From Actinomycetota bacterium (GTDB taxonomy: Bacteria > Actinomycetota > Thermoleophilia > Gaiellales > Gaiellaceae): a DNA stretch of 13,755 nucleotides. Below the pieces are notes generated by a model. That model saw only the letters and a list, made by a program, of their open reading frames with translations. It searched no databases and had not been told where the DNA came from. Positions 1 through 9,341 of this stretch are shown here, piece by piece. Both the position numbers and the translations under genes were made by a program. Every line of letters starts with the position of its first letter. The first letter of the stretch is position 1. Where the stretch lies: positions 1-13,755 of the forward strand of contig JACCZA010000178.1 in assembly GCA_013696185.1 (NCBI GenBank). The letters are read 5' to 3'.

Positions 1-12
1 AAAGGCGATCGC

Positions 13-513
13 CTATCCAGCATCGGGCGGCGTCTCGAATCCGTACCGTTGCGCGGCTGAGATGAGTCGGGAGACGTCTGCTTCGTCAAACGTCGGCGGC
101 AGCGACAGTCGATCTGCAGCTGGCTTCCCCGCCTCGGCGACGAACCTCTCGATCGAGCCGCCCGGCGTGTACACCACGAGGGCGTGGGCAGGTTCGGCTC
201 CGGCGTTCCTGTGAAAATGGAAGCGGTCCCTTCGCAGGTGAACGACCGACCCAGGCCCCACTCTGAACGTGCTGCCGTCATCCATGAACTCGAACTCGCC
301 GTCGAGCACGTAGTAGGTCTCGTCCTCGCGACGGTGCATGTGCGGCAGCGGGGGAGCGCCCGGTGCCGCCGTAACCTCGAAGACTGTGACGGCGCCGTTC
401 GTGTCGTCTCCGGTTAGCTTCGCGACGTAGAGATCGGTCGTGAACCACAGTGCCTCGCCCTCGTTTGGCAGAACGTAGTCCTCGCTTCTCGCTCGAGCCG
501 TCTGCTCAGGCAT
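13..513 (-). CDS. Cupin domain-containing protein
   Basis: A 166-residue single-domain cupin. Cupin motif 1 spans roughly residues 57-72 and contains H58, H60, a nearby Glu (E63 or E65) and G72. Motif 2 spans roughly 86-103 and contains P87-x-S, H99 and N103, matching the PxG(x)2H(x)3N pattern apart from its second Gly. These His and Glu residues form the metal site in small cupins such as the quercetin 2,3-dioxygenase-like group, so a metal-binding beta-barrel is likely. The substrate cannot be read from the sequence. The start is well supported by GAGGAGG five bases upstream of the ATG. G+C is clearly lower than in the neighbouring core genes (about 66% over 1-360 against about 76% in comEC), and it points away from comEC. 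This suggests an acquired gene or a rearranged edge. It has no functional link to its neighbours. Confidence 0.87.
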   Translation of the reverse strand: MPEQTARARSEDYVLPNEGEALWFTTDLYVAKLTGDDTNGAVTVFEVTAAPGAPPLPHMHRREDETYYVLDGEFEFMDDGSTFRVGPGSVVHLRRDRFHFHRNAGAEPAHALVVYTPGGSIERFVAEAGKPAADRLSLPPTFDEADVSRLISAAQRYGFETPPDAG

Positions 514-518
514 TGTCG

Positions 519-525
519 CCTCCTC
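519..525 (-). promoter_or_regulatory. Strong Shine-Dalgarno of the cupin gene
   Basis: The minus strand reads GAGGAGG, then five bases, then ATG. It is one of only two strong SD sites I see at gene starts here. The core genes mostly lack one, so it sets this gene apart from the rest of the segment. Confidence 0.75.
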
Positions 526-694
526 GTAAGGTGATCATCGCCGGCAACCTAACCCTGCGGCTGCGCGATTACAATGCTCGCCCCCCGTTAGCGCGCGGCG
601 CAAAAACGACCGAGGCCTCGACGACGTCGAGGGTCGCCCGGCGGGCGGGTACGGCTCGAAGTAGCGAGAGGACAGTTCTTCCACGCTACTGGCC

Positions 695-2248
695 GTGTCG
701 GGGCAGAACGTGGCGTACCTGGCCGGAGGCGTCGTCATCCTCGCCTGGCTCCTCGGTATACCGCGCCCGCTAGGGCACCTGGCCGTCCTGCCCGCGATCG
801 CGTGTTACGTGCTCGCGGTCGGCTGGCAGCCGTCGGTCGTGCGTGCGGGCGTCGCGGGGGCACTCGCGTCGCTGGCGTGGCTCGCCGCACGGCAGCGAGA
901 CCGCTGGTACGTGCTCCTCGTCGGCGCCTTCGTCCTGCTCGCGTGGAACCCGTACAACCTGGTCGACCCCGGCTTCCAGCTGTCGTTCGTTGCGGTCGGG
1001 GCGATCTTCCTGCTCGTGCCGAGGGTCGAGGCGTTCCTGGCCGGCTACCCGCTGCCGCGGCCGCTTGCCGGAGCGGTCGCCGTCTCGGTCGCCTGCACCG
1101 TGGCGACGGCGCCGCTCGTCTGGCTGCACTTCGGCGCGCTGCCGCTGTTCGGGTTGCTCGCGAACGTGCTGGCCGCGCCCGCCGTCGCCCCGCTGCTCGG
1201 TCTCGCGCTTGCGGCAGCGGGGCTCGAGCCGGTCCTCCCAGGCGCGGCGGCGGCGCTCGGCTGGCTGAACGGCTGGGTCGCCGTCTATCTCGCCGGCTGC
1301 GCGCGCATCGTCGCAGCCCTGCCGCACGCTCAGGTCTCCTCTCTGCGGGGAGCCGGCGTGCTCCTCGCCGTGTGCACGCTGCTCCTCGCGGCGGGGCGGT
1401 CTCCCCCGCGGACGCGCCGACGGCTGCTCGGCGCAGCTCTGCTGACGGCGGTCGCATTCGGCGTGTGGAGCCTGTGGCCCGCGCCGAGCCTCCCACCTCC
1501 TCGGGGCCTGCGCATCACCTTCCTCGACGTCGGGCAGGGCGACGGCGTCCTGCTCCAGGTGCCCGAGGGCGCGGTGCTCGTCGACCAGGGCCCGCCCGAG
1601 GCCCGGGTGGCCGAGCAGCTCGGGCGGCTCGGCGTCCACCGGCTGGCGCTGCTCGTCCTGACGCACCCGCAGCGAGACCACATCGGAGGTGCTGCCGACG
1701 TCCTGCGCAAGCTCGATGTCGACCTCGCGCTCGATCCTCGGCTGCCCGCGCCGAGCAGTGACGAGGCGGCGGCGCTCGCCGCTGCGCGCCGTCGGCGCGT
1801 CCCGGTGCGTCTCGCCCGCGCGGGCCTGCGCTACCGGCTCGGAGCATTGCGCCTGCGGGTGCTCTGGCCCGACGGACCGGGGTCTCCCGGTCAGGACCCG
1901 AACGACCATGCGACCGTGCTCCTCGCCTCCTACGGTCGGGTCGACGTGCTGCTGACCGCCGACGCCGAGTCGAACGTGACGCTGCCGCGGCGGCCGCCCC
2001 AGGTCGAGATCCTCAAGCTCGCCCACCACGGCTCGGCGGATCCGCTGCTTCCGGGCCTGCTCCGGCTGACGCGACCGCGGATCGCCGTCATCTCGGTGGG
2101 AGCGGGAAACGACTACGGACACCCGACGTCCTCCACGCTGAGGGCGCTCGAGGCGGTGCCCGGGCTCGACGTCTATCGCACCGACCGCGACGGAAGGGTC
2201 ACCCTCGAGTCCGACGGGCGGCGAATCGTGGTGCAGGAGGAGCGCTGA
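695..2248 (+). CDS. comEC: ComEC/Rec2 competence protein, N-terminally truncated (probable pseudogene)
   Basis: ComEC forms the inner-membrane channel for single-stranded DNA in natural transformation. The first nominal codon, GTG 695, is really the Val of the internal family motif LLAVSGQNVA, whose LLA is encoded just upstream at 686-694. Reading further upstream meets TAG at 662-664. Intact ComEC has a further couple of hundred residues here (DUF4131 and the first membrane helices), and these are absent. What remains is the competence membrane domain (about residues 1-265, many hydrophobic helices, with the WNPYNLVDPGFQLSF block at 84-98) and a metallo-beta-lactamase-like domain (about 271-515). 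The latter contains DVGQGD 278-283, H324, D328, H329, D423, H444/H445 and H476. There is no SD before 695. The downstream part is intact, so the loss is probably recent or an assembly junction. The family call is secure. Function is doubtful. Confidence 0.85.
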   Translation: MSGQNVAYLAGGVVILAWLLGIPRPLGHLAVLPAIACYVLAVGWQPSVVRAGVAGALASLAWLAARQRDRWYVLLVGAFVLLAWNPYNLVDPGFQLSFVAVGAIFLLVPRVEAFLAGYPLPRPLAGAVAVSVACTVATAPLVWLHFGALPLFGLLANVLAAPAVAPLLGLALAAAGLEPVLPGAAAALGWLNGWVAVYLAGCARIVAALPHAQVSSLRGAGVLLAVCTLLLAAGRSPPRTRRRLLGAALLTAVAFGVWSLWPAPSLPPPRGLRITFLDVGQGDGVLLQVPEGAVLVDQGPPEARVAEQLGRLGVHRLALLVLTHPQRDHIGGAADVLRKLDVDLALDPRLPAPSSDEAAALAAARRRRVPVRLARAGLRYRLGALRLRVLWPDGPGSPGQDPNDHATVLLASYGRVDVLLTADAESNVTLPRRPPQVEILKLAHHGSADPLLPGLLRLTRPRIAVISVGAGNDYGHPTSSTLRALEAVPGLDVYRTDRDGRVTLESDGRRIVVQEER

Positions 2249-2250
2249 CC

Positions 2251-2256
2251 TATCAT
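2251..2256 (+). promoter_or_regulatory. -10 element TATCAT, leaderless holA start
   Basis: TATCAT sits exactly 6 nt before GTG 2263, directly after the comEC stop. No SD is present. This spacing would place transcription initiation at or next to the start codon, so holA can be expressed independently of the broken comEC. No clear -35 hexamer is visible. Confidence 0.6.
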
Positions 2257-2262
2257 CGCCGG

Positions 2263-3297
2263 GTGGCCGCGGAGCTCAAGCCCGTCTACCTGATCGGCGG
2301 CGGCGACCGTCCGAAGGTCGAGCTCGCGATCGGCCGGCTGCGCACGCGGGTCGGCCGCGACGCGGTGGAGGAGCTGCACGCCTCGCGCGCCGGCGGAGAG
2401 GATGCGGTCGCCGCCTGCATGGCGCTCGGGCTCCTCGCGACCGAGGCCCGCGTCGTGCTCGTGCAGGGAGTGGAGGGCTGGAAGGCCGCCGATGCGAAGG
2501 CGATCGCCGCCTACCTCGAGGAGCCGACTCCGGGAACCGTGCTCGTCCTCGTCGGCGAGGCCGTCAAGGCGGACTCGCCGCTCGCGAAGGCCTGCGCGAA
2601 GGCAGGCGAGGTGCTGCTGTATGCGCTCGACAAGAAGCACCTTCCCCGCTGGGTCGAGCAGCAGTTCGCCGCGCTGGGCGCGAGCGCCGAGCCCGAGGCC
2701 TGTCGGGCCCTCGTGCAACTCGTCGTGCCCGAGGGCGGCGACCCCGAGCGGGACCACCTCGCGCAGCTCGCGAGTGAGGTCGCGAAGCTCGCGACCTGGG
2801 CGGCCGGTGAGCCGATCACCGTGCGGGAGGTCGAGCTGCTCGCCGTGCCCTATGCGGAGATTCCGAGCTTCTCGCTGACGGATGCCTGGGGCCGCCGCGA
2901 CACCGCGGCCGTGCTGGGCGCGGCCGAAGCGCTGCTCGAGCGCGACGACAGACCGCGCCGTGAGGCGGTGCCACGCGTGCTCGGCGGTCTCGTCGCCCAC
3001 GTGCAGCGCATCCGCCTCTGCCAGACCCTCGCTGCCGAGGGCCTCAGCGCGCGCGACGCCGCGAGCCGGCTCAAGCGCCATCCGTTCTACGTGCAGAAGC
3101 TCTACGGGCAGGCTGCCAACTTCGGCGTCGAGGAGCTGCGCGCGGTGGTAGCCAGGCTCGCCGCGCTCGACCGGGCGTTGAAGGGCGGCAGCCGGCTCTC
3201 GGGCGACCTCGAGCTGCAGCGCGCGCTCGTCGACGTCACGCGCCCGGCCGAGGAGAGACGCTCGTCGTCGGGAGAGCCGGCCGGGGCGGTGCGCTAA
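2263..3297 (+). CDS. holA: DNA polymerase III subunit delta
   Basis: The delta subunit of the clamp loader, which opens the beta sliding clamp during replication. The protein is 344 residues, a normal family length. It shows the N-terminal AAA+-like delta fold (YLIGGGDR near residues 9-16, and a beta-strand RVVLVQGVEGW in the sixties). The middle lid region includes PSFSLTDAWGRRD. The C-terminal collar has LKRHPFYVQKLYGQA and ALKGGSRLSGDLELQRALV, which are the usual delta-family signatures. As in the family generally, no functional Walker A is expected or seen. The GTG start at 2263 is chosen because of the -10 hexamer 6 nt upstream and because it begins just before the first beta-strand. It lies 14 nt after comEC, the usual comEC-holA order, and converges on rpsT with 23 nt between the stops. 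Confidence 0.93.
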   Translation: MAAELKPVYLIGGGDRPKVELAIGRLRTRVGRDAVEELHASRAGGEDAVAACMALGLLATEARVVLVQGVEGWKAADAKAIAAYLEEPTPGTVLVLVGEAVKADSPLAKACAKAGEVLLYALDKKHLPRWVEQQFAALGASAEPEACRALVQLVVPEGGDPERDHLAQLASEVAKLATWAAGEPITVREVELLAVPYAEIPSFSLTDAWGRRDTAAVLGAAEALLERDDRPRREAVPRVLGGLVAHVQRIRLCQTLAAEGLSARDAASRLKRHPFYVQKLYGQAANFGVEELRAVVARLAALDRALKGGSRLSGDLELQRALVDVTRPAEERRSSSGEPAGAVR

Positions 3298-3320
3298 GGG
3301 GGTCTGTCTGCGCGGGGCGG

Positions 3321-3584
3321 CTAGCGACTGCCCGGGTGCAGCTTCGCCGCCTGCGCCTTCTTGCGGGCGGCGGCGTTCCGGTGCAGCGCGCCCTTCGAGG
3401 CTGCCCTGTCGATCCACCGTACGAGCGTGCGGTGCTGCTCCGCCGCCCCCGCCTCGTCCCCCTCGGCGACCGTCGCCTGGAGCCGGCGCGTGAGCGTCTT
3501 CACCGTCGAGCGGTAGCGCAGGTTCTCGAGCCGCTCCCGGGCCGCCGTGCGGACGCGCTTGCGCTGTTGTCTGCTGTTCGCCAT
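3321..3584 (-). CDS. rpsT: 30S ribosomal protein S20
   Basis: An 87-residue, very basic, helical protein typical of bS20, which binds 16S rRNA in the body of the 30S subunit. The sequence begins MANSRQQRKRVRTAARERL, with the family pattern of Arg/Lys-rich helix 1. It continues with a central helix (STVKTLTRRLQATV) and the C-terminal signature DRAASKGALHRNAAARKKA, the most conserved part of S20 (compare DKAAxKGxIHxNxAARxKS). Being antisense to holA and next to it is a conserved arrangement (also seen in mycobacteria). The ATG start has no convincing SD. A TAGGAT hexamer lies about 40 bases upstream on the same strand, giving a short leader, so unlike its neighbours it is not leaderless. The identity is certain. 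Confidence 0.97.
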   Translation of the reverse strand: MANSRQQRKRVRTAARERLENLRYRSTVKTLTRRLQATVAEGDEAGAAEQHRTLVRWIDRAASKGALHRNAAARKKAQAAKLHPGSR

Positions 3585-3622
3585 ACGTGGAATCGTCCGC
3601 CCGGCTCAGGCGAAACGGAGCG

Positions 3623-3628
3623 ATCCTA
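3623..3628 (-). promoter_or_regulatory. Candidate -10 element (TAGGAT) of rpsT
   Basis: The minus strand reads TAGGAT 38 bases upstream of the rpsT ATG, predicting a leader of about 30 nt. It lies in the 191-base divergent gap between rpsT and murJ (3585-3775), which holds this element and the murJ -10 and no coding sequence I can support. No good -35 is visible. Confidence 0.45.
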
Positions 3629-3763
3629 CCAGGGCCCCGACCTGCTCGTGCGCCCGCCCCCGATCCACCGCCCCGGGCACGGTCGCCCCGCCGAGCCGTC
3701 CACCGGAGGCGAGCCACACGCCCTCGCCTGGAAGCGCCAGCGCTCGCCCGCAGGGTGCCTTCC

Positions 3764-3769
3764 TATACT
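3764..3769 (+). promoter_or_regulatory. -10 element TATACT, leaderless murJ start
   Basis: TATACT is followed by exactly 6 nt and GTG 3776, which is in the murJ frame. It is the closest to the consensus -10 in the window, and there is no SD. It likely drives murJ-lepA-hemW. It also settles the murJ start, since the open frame extends upstream to 3587 without homology. Confidence 0.65.
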
Positions 3770-3775
3770 CGGGCG

Positions 3776-5350
3776 GTGGACGAAGGCGTGCGCGTCCGTC
3801 GGCTCGCCTGGTCGACGGCGGTCTTCTCGCTCGCCACCGGCCTCTCCCGCGTGCTCGGCCTCGTACGCGAGATGGTCGCGGCGTACCTGTTCGGCGCCAA
3901 GGGGGCGATCAACGCGTTCACCGTGGCCTTCCAGATCCCGAACCTCGTGCGCGCGCTCGTCGCCGACGCCGCCCTCTCCTCGGCCTTCGTGCCCGTCTTC
4001 AGCGAGCTGCTGGAGAAGGGCGAGCGCGCCCGTGCGTGGCGTGTCGCCTCGACCCTCTTCTGGCTGCTCCTGCTCGGTCTGACCGCCCTGACCGCGCTCT
4101 TCGTCCTCGTCGCACCCCTGCTGATCCCCCTGTTCGACCTCCCGGCGGGCCGCGAGGGCCTCGCGGTCACGCTCGCGCAGATCCTCTTCCCGACGGTGGC
4201 GCTGCTCGGCCTCTCCGGGATCATCGTGGGGATCCTGAACAGCTACGAGCACTTCTCGGTGCCCGCGCTCACGCCGGTCGCCTGGAACCTCGCGATCATC
4301 GCCGGGCTGCTCCTCGGCGTGCCGCAGGCCGACTCGAGCGAGGGCGAGCTCTACGTCTACGCAGGCTCGATCGTGGTCGGCACGCTGATCCAGGTGCTGC
4401 TGCCGGTGCCGTGGCTGCGCGGCCGCGACGGCACGCTCAGGCTGGCGCTCGACGTGCGCGACCCGGCCGTCAAGCAGACCTTCGTCCTCATGGTGCCGGT
4501 GATGCTCGGACTCGGGCTGATCAACTTCAACTCGCTGATCGGGACGCTCTTCGCGGCGCGCTTCATCGACCCCGAGCTCGCGCCGACCGCGATCGACAAG
4601 GCGTTCCGGATCTACATGCTGCCGCAGGGCATGTTCTCGGTCGCCGTCGCGACGGTGCTCTTTCCCGCCCTTGCGCGTCTCGCGGCGCGCGGCGACACCG
4701 CCGGCTTCCGCGCCACGGTCGCGCTCGGACTGCGCCAGATCGGCTTCCTGCTCGTCCCCGCGAGCGCCGCCTCGGCGGTCCTCGCCGAGCCGATCGTGCG
4801 CCTCCTCTACCAGCGCGGCGAGTTCACGCCGGATCAGACGCCCGCGGTGGCCGGGGCGCTCGCCGCCTTCTCGCTCGGCCTCAGCGCCAACGGCATGATC
4901 CTGATGCTCAACCGCGCCTTCTTCAGCCTGCAGCAGCCCCGGACGCCAACCGTGATCGCGCTCGGGACGCTCGTCTTCAACACGGCGCTCTACGCCGCCT
5001 GCTATCGCCTCGGCATCTGGGGGATTCCGCTCGCCATCTCGATCGCGAACATCGCGGCGACCGCTGGGCTCTTGTTCGCCCTGCGCCGGCGCACCGGTCG
5101 TCTCGACTTCCGGGAGACCGGGCGCTCGCTCGTCCGCGTGGCCGGGGCCTCGGCGGCGCTCGCCGCCGTCGCCTACCCGGTCTGGCGCGTGCTCGACGAG
5201 GCACTGGGGCGCGACCTGCTCGGACAGCTCGTATCGCTCGGCTCCGCCCTCGGCCTCGGCCTCGGCACCTATCTCGTTTCCTGCCGTTTGCTGCGAGTTC
5301 GCGAGCTCGACACGTTGCTACGGTTGGGAGCCCGGCGCGCCGGTCGCTAG
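3776..5350 (+). CDS. murJ: Lipid II flippase MurJ (MviN family)
   Basis: A polytopic inner-membrane transporter that flips lipid II for peptidoglycan synthesis. With the GTG 3776 start it has 524 residues, the usual MurJ length. Alternating hydrophobic segments across the chain fit about 14 membrane helices. The N-terminus carries TGLSRVLGLVREM and AFQIPNLVRALVADAALSSAF, which match the family closely. R25, R31 and R59 have the same spacing as the essential E. coli residues R18, R24 and R52. R278, in FRIYMLPQGMFSVA, aligns with R270. All four cavity arginines are therefore kept. The frame is open upstream to 3587, but that part is Arg/Pro-rich and has no family similarity. The start is fixed by TATACT plus 6 nt. 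It lies only 3 nt before lepA, so the two are almost certainly cotranscribed. Confidence 0.94.
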   Translation: MDEGVRVRRLAWSTAVFSLATGLSRVLGLVREMVAAYLFGAKGAINAFTVAFQIPNLVRALVADAALSSAFVPVFSELLEKGERARAWRVASTLFWLLLLGLTALTALFVLVAPLLIPLFDLPAGREGLAVTLAQILFPTVALLGLSGIIVGILNSYEHFSVPALTPVAWNLAIIAGLLLGVPQADSSEGELYVYAGSIVVGTLIQVLLPVPWLRGRDGTLRLALDVRDPAVKQTFVLMVPVMLGLGLINFNSLIGTLFAARFIDPELAPTAIDKAFRIYMLPQGMFSVAVATVLFPALARLAARGDTAGFRATVALGLRQIGFLLVPASAASAVLAEPIVRLLYQRGEFTPDQTPAVAGALAAFSLGLSANGMILMLNRAFFSLQQPRTPTVIALGTLVFNTALYAACYRLGIWGIPLAISIANIAATAGLLFALRRRTGRLDFRETGRSLVRVAGASAALAAVAYPVWRVLDEALGRDLLGQLVSLGSALGLGLGTYLVSCRLLRVRELDTLLRLGARRAGR

Positions 5351-5353
5351 CCC

Positions 5354-7137
<1,784 letters not shown>

Positions 7138-7141
<4 letters not shown>

Positions 7142-8262
7142 GGGCGGCGGGTCGCGGTGTCGGGCACCTCTACGTGCACCTCCCCTTCTGCGCCCACCGC
7201 TGCGGCTACTGCGACTTCGTCACCGTGGTCGGGCGCGGGGCCCGGCACGCGCCCTACGTCGACGCGCTCCTCGCCGAGCTCGAGCTCGAGCGCTCGACGC
7301 TTCGGCCCGAGCTCGAGTCGGTCTTCCTCGGCGGCGGCACGCCGACCTTCACCGAGGCCGCAGCGCTCGGCCGCCTCCTGGCGGCGCTGCAGCCCGCGCA
7401 CGAGGTCACCGTCGAGGCGAACCCCGAGACGGTCACGCCCGAGCTCGCCTCGCTGCTCCGCGAGGGCGGCGTCAACCGGGTCTCGCTCGGCGTGCAGAGC
7501 TTTCAGCCGCACCTGCTCGCCACGCTCGAGCGCCTCGCCTCGCCGGGCACCGTCCGGCGCGCCTTCGAGGCGCTCCGCACCGCAGGGTTCGCCAACATCT
7601 CGCTCGATCTCGTCTACGGCATCCCGGGACAGAGCCCCGCCGACCTCGAGCGCGATCTCGACGAGGCGCTCGCGCTCGGCCCCGAGCACCTGTCGCTCTA
7701 CGAGCTCGAGGCGAAGCCGGGGACCCGCTTCACGCACCGTCACGGCGGCGAGCTCGCACGTCAGGCCGAGGCGATGGAGGGCTACTTCGAGCGCGTGGTC
7801 GAGACGCTCGTCGGCGCCGGCTTCCGCTGGTACGAGACTGCGAACTTCTGCCGCGCGCCGGCGGAGGCGGGCGGACGCGACCTCCGGGCCAGGCACAACC
7901 TGGCCTACTGGCTCGGCCGCGACTACCTCGGGCTCGGCATCGGCGCGGTCTCGACGGTGGGCGGCCTGCGCTGGAGGAACACACCTCGGCTCGAGCGCTA
8001 TCTCGAGGCGCTCGGCCGGGGGGCGTCCCCGCCGCGCGAGCTGGAGCCGCTCGATGCGGCGGTGAGCCTGCGGGAGCGCGTCTTGCTCGGCCTCCGCCTG
8101 GACGAGCCGCTCGTCCTCGCCGAGGTCGAGCCGGCGATCGACGGGGCAGCGCTCGAGCGGTTGCGAGGCCTCGGTCTCGCGAGCGACGGGGGAGGGAAGC
8201 TCTCGCTGACGCGCAGGGGCCGCTTCCTCGGCGGCGCGGTCACCGCCGATCTGCTTGTCTGA
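7138..8262 (+). CDS. hemW: Radical SAM heme chaperone HemW (HemN-like)
   Basis: A radical-SAM protein of 374 residues, long annotated as oxygen-independent coproporphyrinogen III oxidase but now viewed as a heme chaperone. The iron-sulfur motif is C18-x3-C22-x2-C25 in HLPFCAHRCGYCDF. The residue two after the last Cys is Phe, not the fourth Cys of true HemN, which favours HemW. Other family segments are FLGGGTPT, EANPETVT, NRVSLGVQSF, DLVYGIPGQ and LSLYELEAKPGTRF, plus the HemW C-terminal winged region ending in LTRRGRFLGGAVTADLLV. The ATG overlaps the lepA stop (ATGA). This starts the protein 10 residues before the first strand and implies coupling. lepA-hemW-hrcA is a widely conserved order. 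No haem biosynthesis gene lies nearby. Confidence 0.94.
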
Positions 8263-8279
8263 GGGCAGCGTGCTTGCCC

Positions 8280-8285
8280 TAAAAT
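8280..8285 (+). promoter_or_regulatory. Candidate -10 element (TAAAAT) of hrcA
   Basis: TAAAAT lies in the 36-nt gap after hemW, 13 nt before GTG 8299. It predicts a leader of only about 6-8 nt. The spacing differs from the 6-nt rule of the other starts. I see no CIRCE inverted repeat (TTAGCACTC-N9-GAGTGCTAA) here or elsewhere in the window. Confidence 0.5.
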
Positions 8286-8298
8286 CCCTGGAAAGACC

Positions 8299-9327
8299 GT
8301 GGAAGAGCTGACTCAGAGACAGCACGAGATCCTCGGGCGCGTGATCGAGGAGCACGTGGAGACGGGCCAGCCCGTCGGCTCGAGGAGCCTGGTGGAGCGA
8401 GCGGGCATGCCGGTCTCGGCCTCGACGGTCCGGGCTGAGCTCGCCGAGCTCGAGGCACGTTGCCTGCTGACCCACCCCCACACCTCGGCCGGGCGCGTGC
8501 CCACCGAGAGCGGCTACCGGCTCTACGCGCAGGGACTCCTCGAGCACGCGGAGCGGCCCGCGCCGTTCGGGCTCGACCTCTCGGCCACGCGCAGGGAGAT
8601 CGACGGCGCGCTCGAGGCGACGACCGAGATGCTCTCGCGCGTGACGCGGCTCCTCGCGCTCGTGTCGGCACCGTCGCTCGAGACGACGACGATCCGCCAC
8701 GTCGAGGTGCTCGTCCTGCAGCCTCAGGTCGTGATGGCCGTCCTCATCACCTCGACCGGGGGCGTGACGAAGCGGATCTTCGCCTTCGAGCAGTCCGTCG
8801 ACCTCGGGCTCACGGGCTGGGCGCACGCGTACCTGAACGAGCGGGTCGCGGGGCTCCAGCTCGGGACGCACCTGATCCGGCAGCGCTTCGACGACCCCGG
8901 GCTGACGACGGCCGAGCGGGACTTCCTCGAGGCACTGCGGCCGGCGTTCACCGATCTCGTGCGCGAGCAGGCCCACCGCGTCCACGTCGGCGGCGCGGCG
9001 AGTCTGCTCGGCGAGGCCCGCGCCGACGAGCTCGAGACCTGCCACCGCCTGCTCGAGGTGCTGGACCGGCGTGCCTCCCTGCTCGAGCTCGCCGACGAGA
9101 CGCTCGATCGCCGCAACGCGGTCGTGCGCGTCGGCGGCGAGCTGGGCGACAGCTCGCTGCGCGACGTCTCGCTCGTGGTCGCGGGCTACGGGCTCGCGAA
9201 CCGCACGCTGGGGGCGGTCGGGCTGCTCGGCCCGGTGCGGATGGACTACGAGAAGGCGATCCGTTCCGTGCGCGCCGCAGCGTGGGAGCTCTCGCGCTTC
9301 GTCGAGGAGGTCTACGAGGAGAACTGA
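8299..9327 (+). CDS. hrcA: Heat-inducible transcription repressor HrcA
   Basis: A repressor of class I heat-shock genes that binds CIRCE operators and is kept folded by GroEL. The 342 residues are the family length. The N-terminal winged-helix domain (about 1-75) has LTQRQHEILGRVIEEHVETG, the recognition region VSASTVRAELAELE (39-52) and the hallmark wing HTSAGRVPTESGYRLY (61-76). A GAF-like dimerisation domain follows, ending with the family-typical VGLLGPVRMDYEKAIRSV near residue 320. The usual Ile-Arg-Asn-Asp-Met of helix 3 is Val-Arg-Ala-Glu-Leu, a modest departure that could alter operator choice. It starts at GTG, with a weak purine run (GGAAAG) upstream. grpE and dnaK are not between hrcA and dnaJ, as in actinobacteria with a separate dnaK operon. 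Its targets, such as groEL, must lie elsewhere. Confidence 0.95.
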   Translation: MEELTQRQHEILGRVIEEHVETGQPVGSRSLVERAGMPVSASTVRAELAELEARCLLTHPHTSAGRVPTESGYRLYAQGLLEHAERPAPFGLDLSATRREIDGALEATTEMLSRVTRLLALVSAPSLETTTIRHVEVLVLQPQVVMAVLITSTGGVTKRIFAFEQSVDLGLTGWAHAYLNERVAGLQLGTHLIRQRFDDPGLTTAERDFLEALRPAFTDLVREQAHRVHVGGAASLLGEARADELETCHRLLEVLDRRASLLELADETLDRRNAVVRVGGELGDSSLRDVSLVVAGYGLANRTLGAVGLLGPVRMDYEKAIRSVRAAAWELSRFVEEVYEEN

Positions 9328-9329
9328 CG

Positions 9330-9335
9330 TACCCT
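9330..9335 (+). promoter_or_regulatory. -10 element TACCCT, leaderless dnaJ start
   Basis: TACCCT begins 3 nt after the hrcA stop and is followed by exactly 6 nt and ATG 9342. There is no SD. It suggests that dnaJ-prmA has its own transcript in addition to read-through from hrcA. Confidence 0.5.
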
Positions 9336-9341
9336 CTCGGG

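Noticed and set aside
3..14. Perfect 12-base palindrome AGGCGATCGCCT at the end of the cupin gene, containing GCGATCGC
   Set aside because: It resembles the cyanobacterial HIP1 octamer, but I see no further copies forming a pattern here. One GC-rich palindrome is expected by chance.
3298..3320. Possible bidirectional terminator between holA and rpsT
   Set aside because: The 23-base gap has G-runs but no stem with good pairing and no U-tract.
2173..3717. 514-codon minus-strand frame across holA and rpsT
   Set aside because: It is antisense to holA and off-frame to rpsT. No motif is recognisable.
7270..7325. Repeated GAGCTCGAG runs that look like a short tandem repeat
   Set aside because: They encode alternating Glu and Leu with preferred codons (ELELE, PELES) in hemW. 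The same words recur across all genes here.
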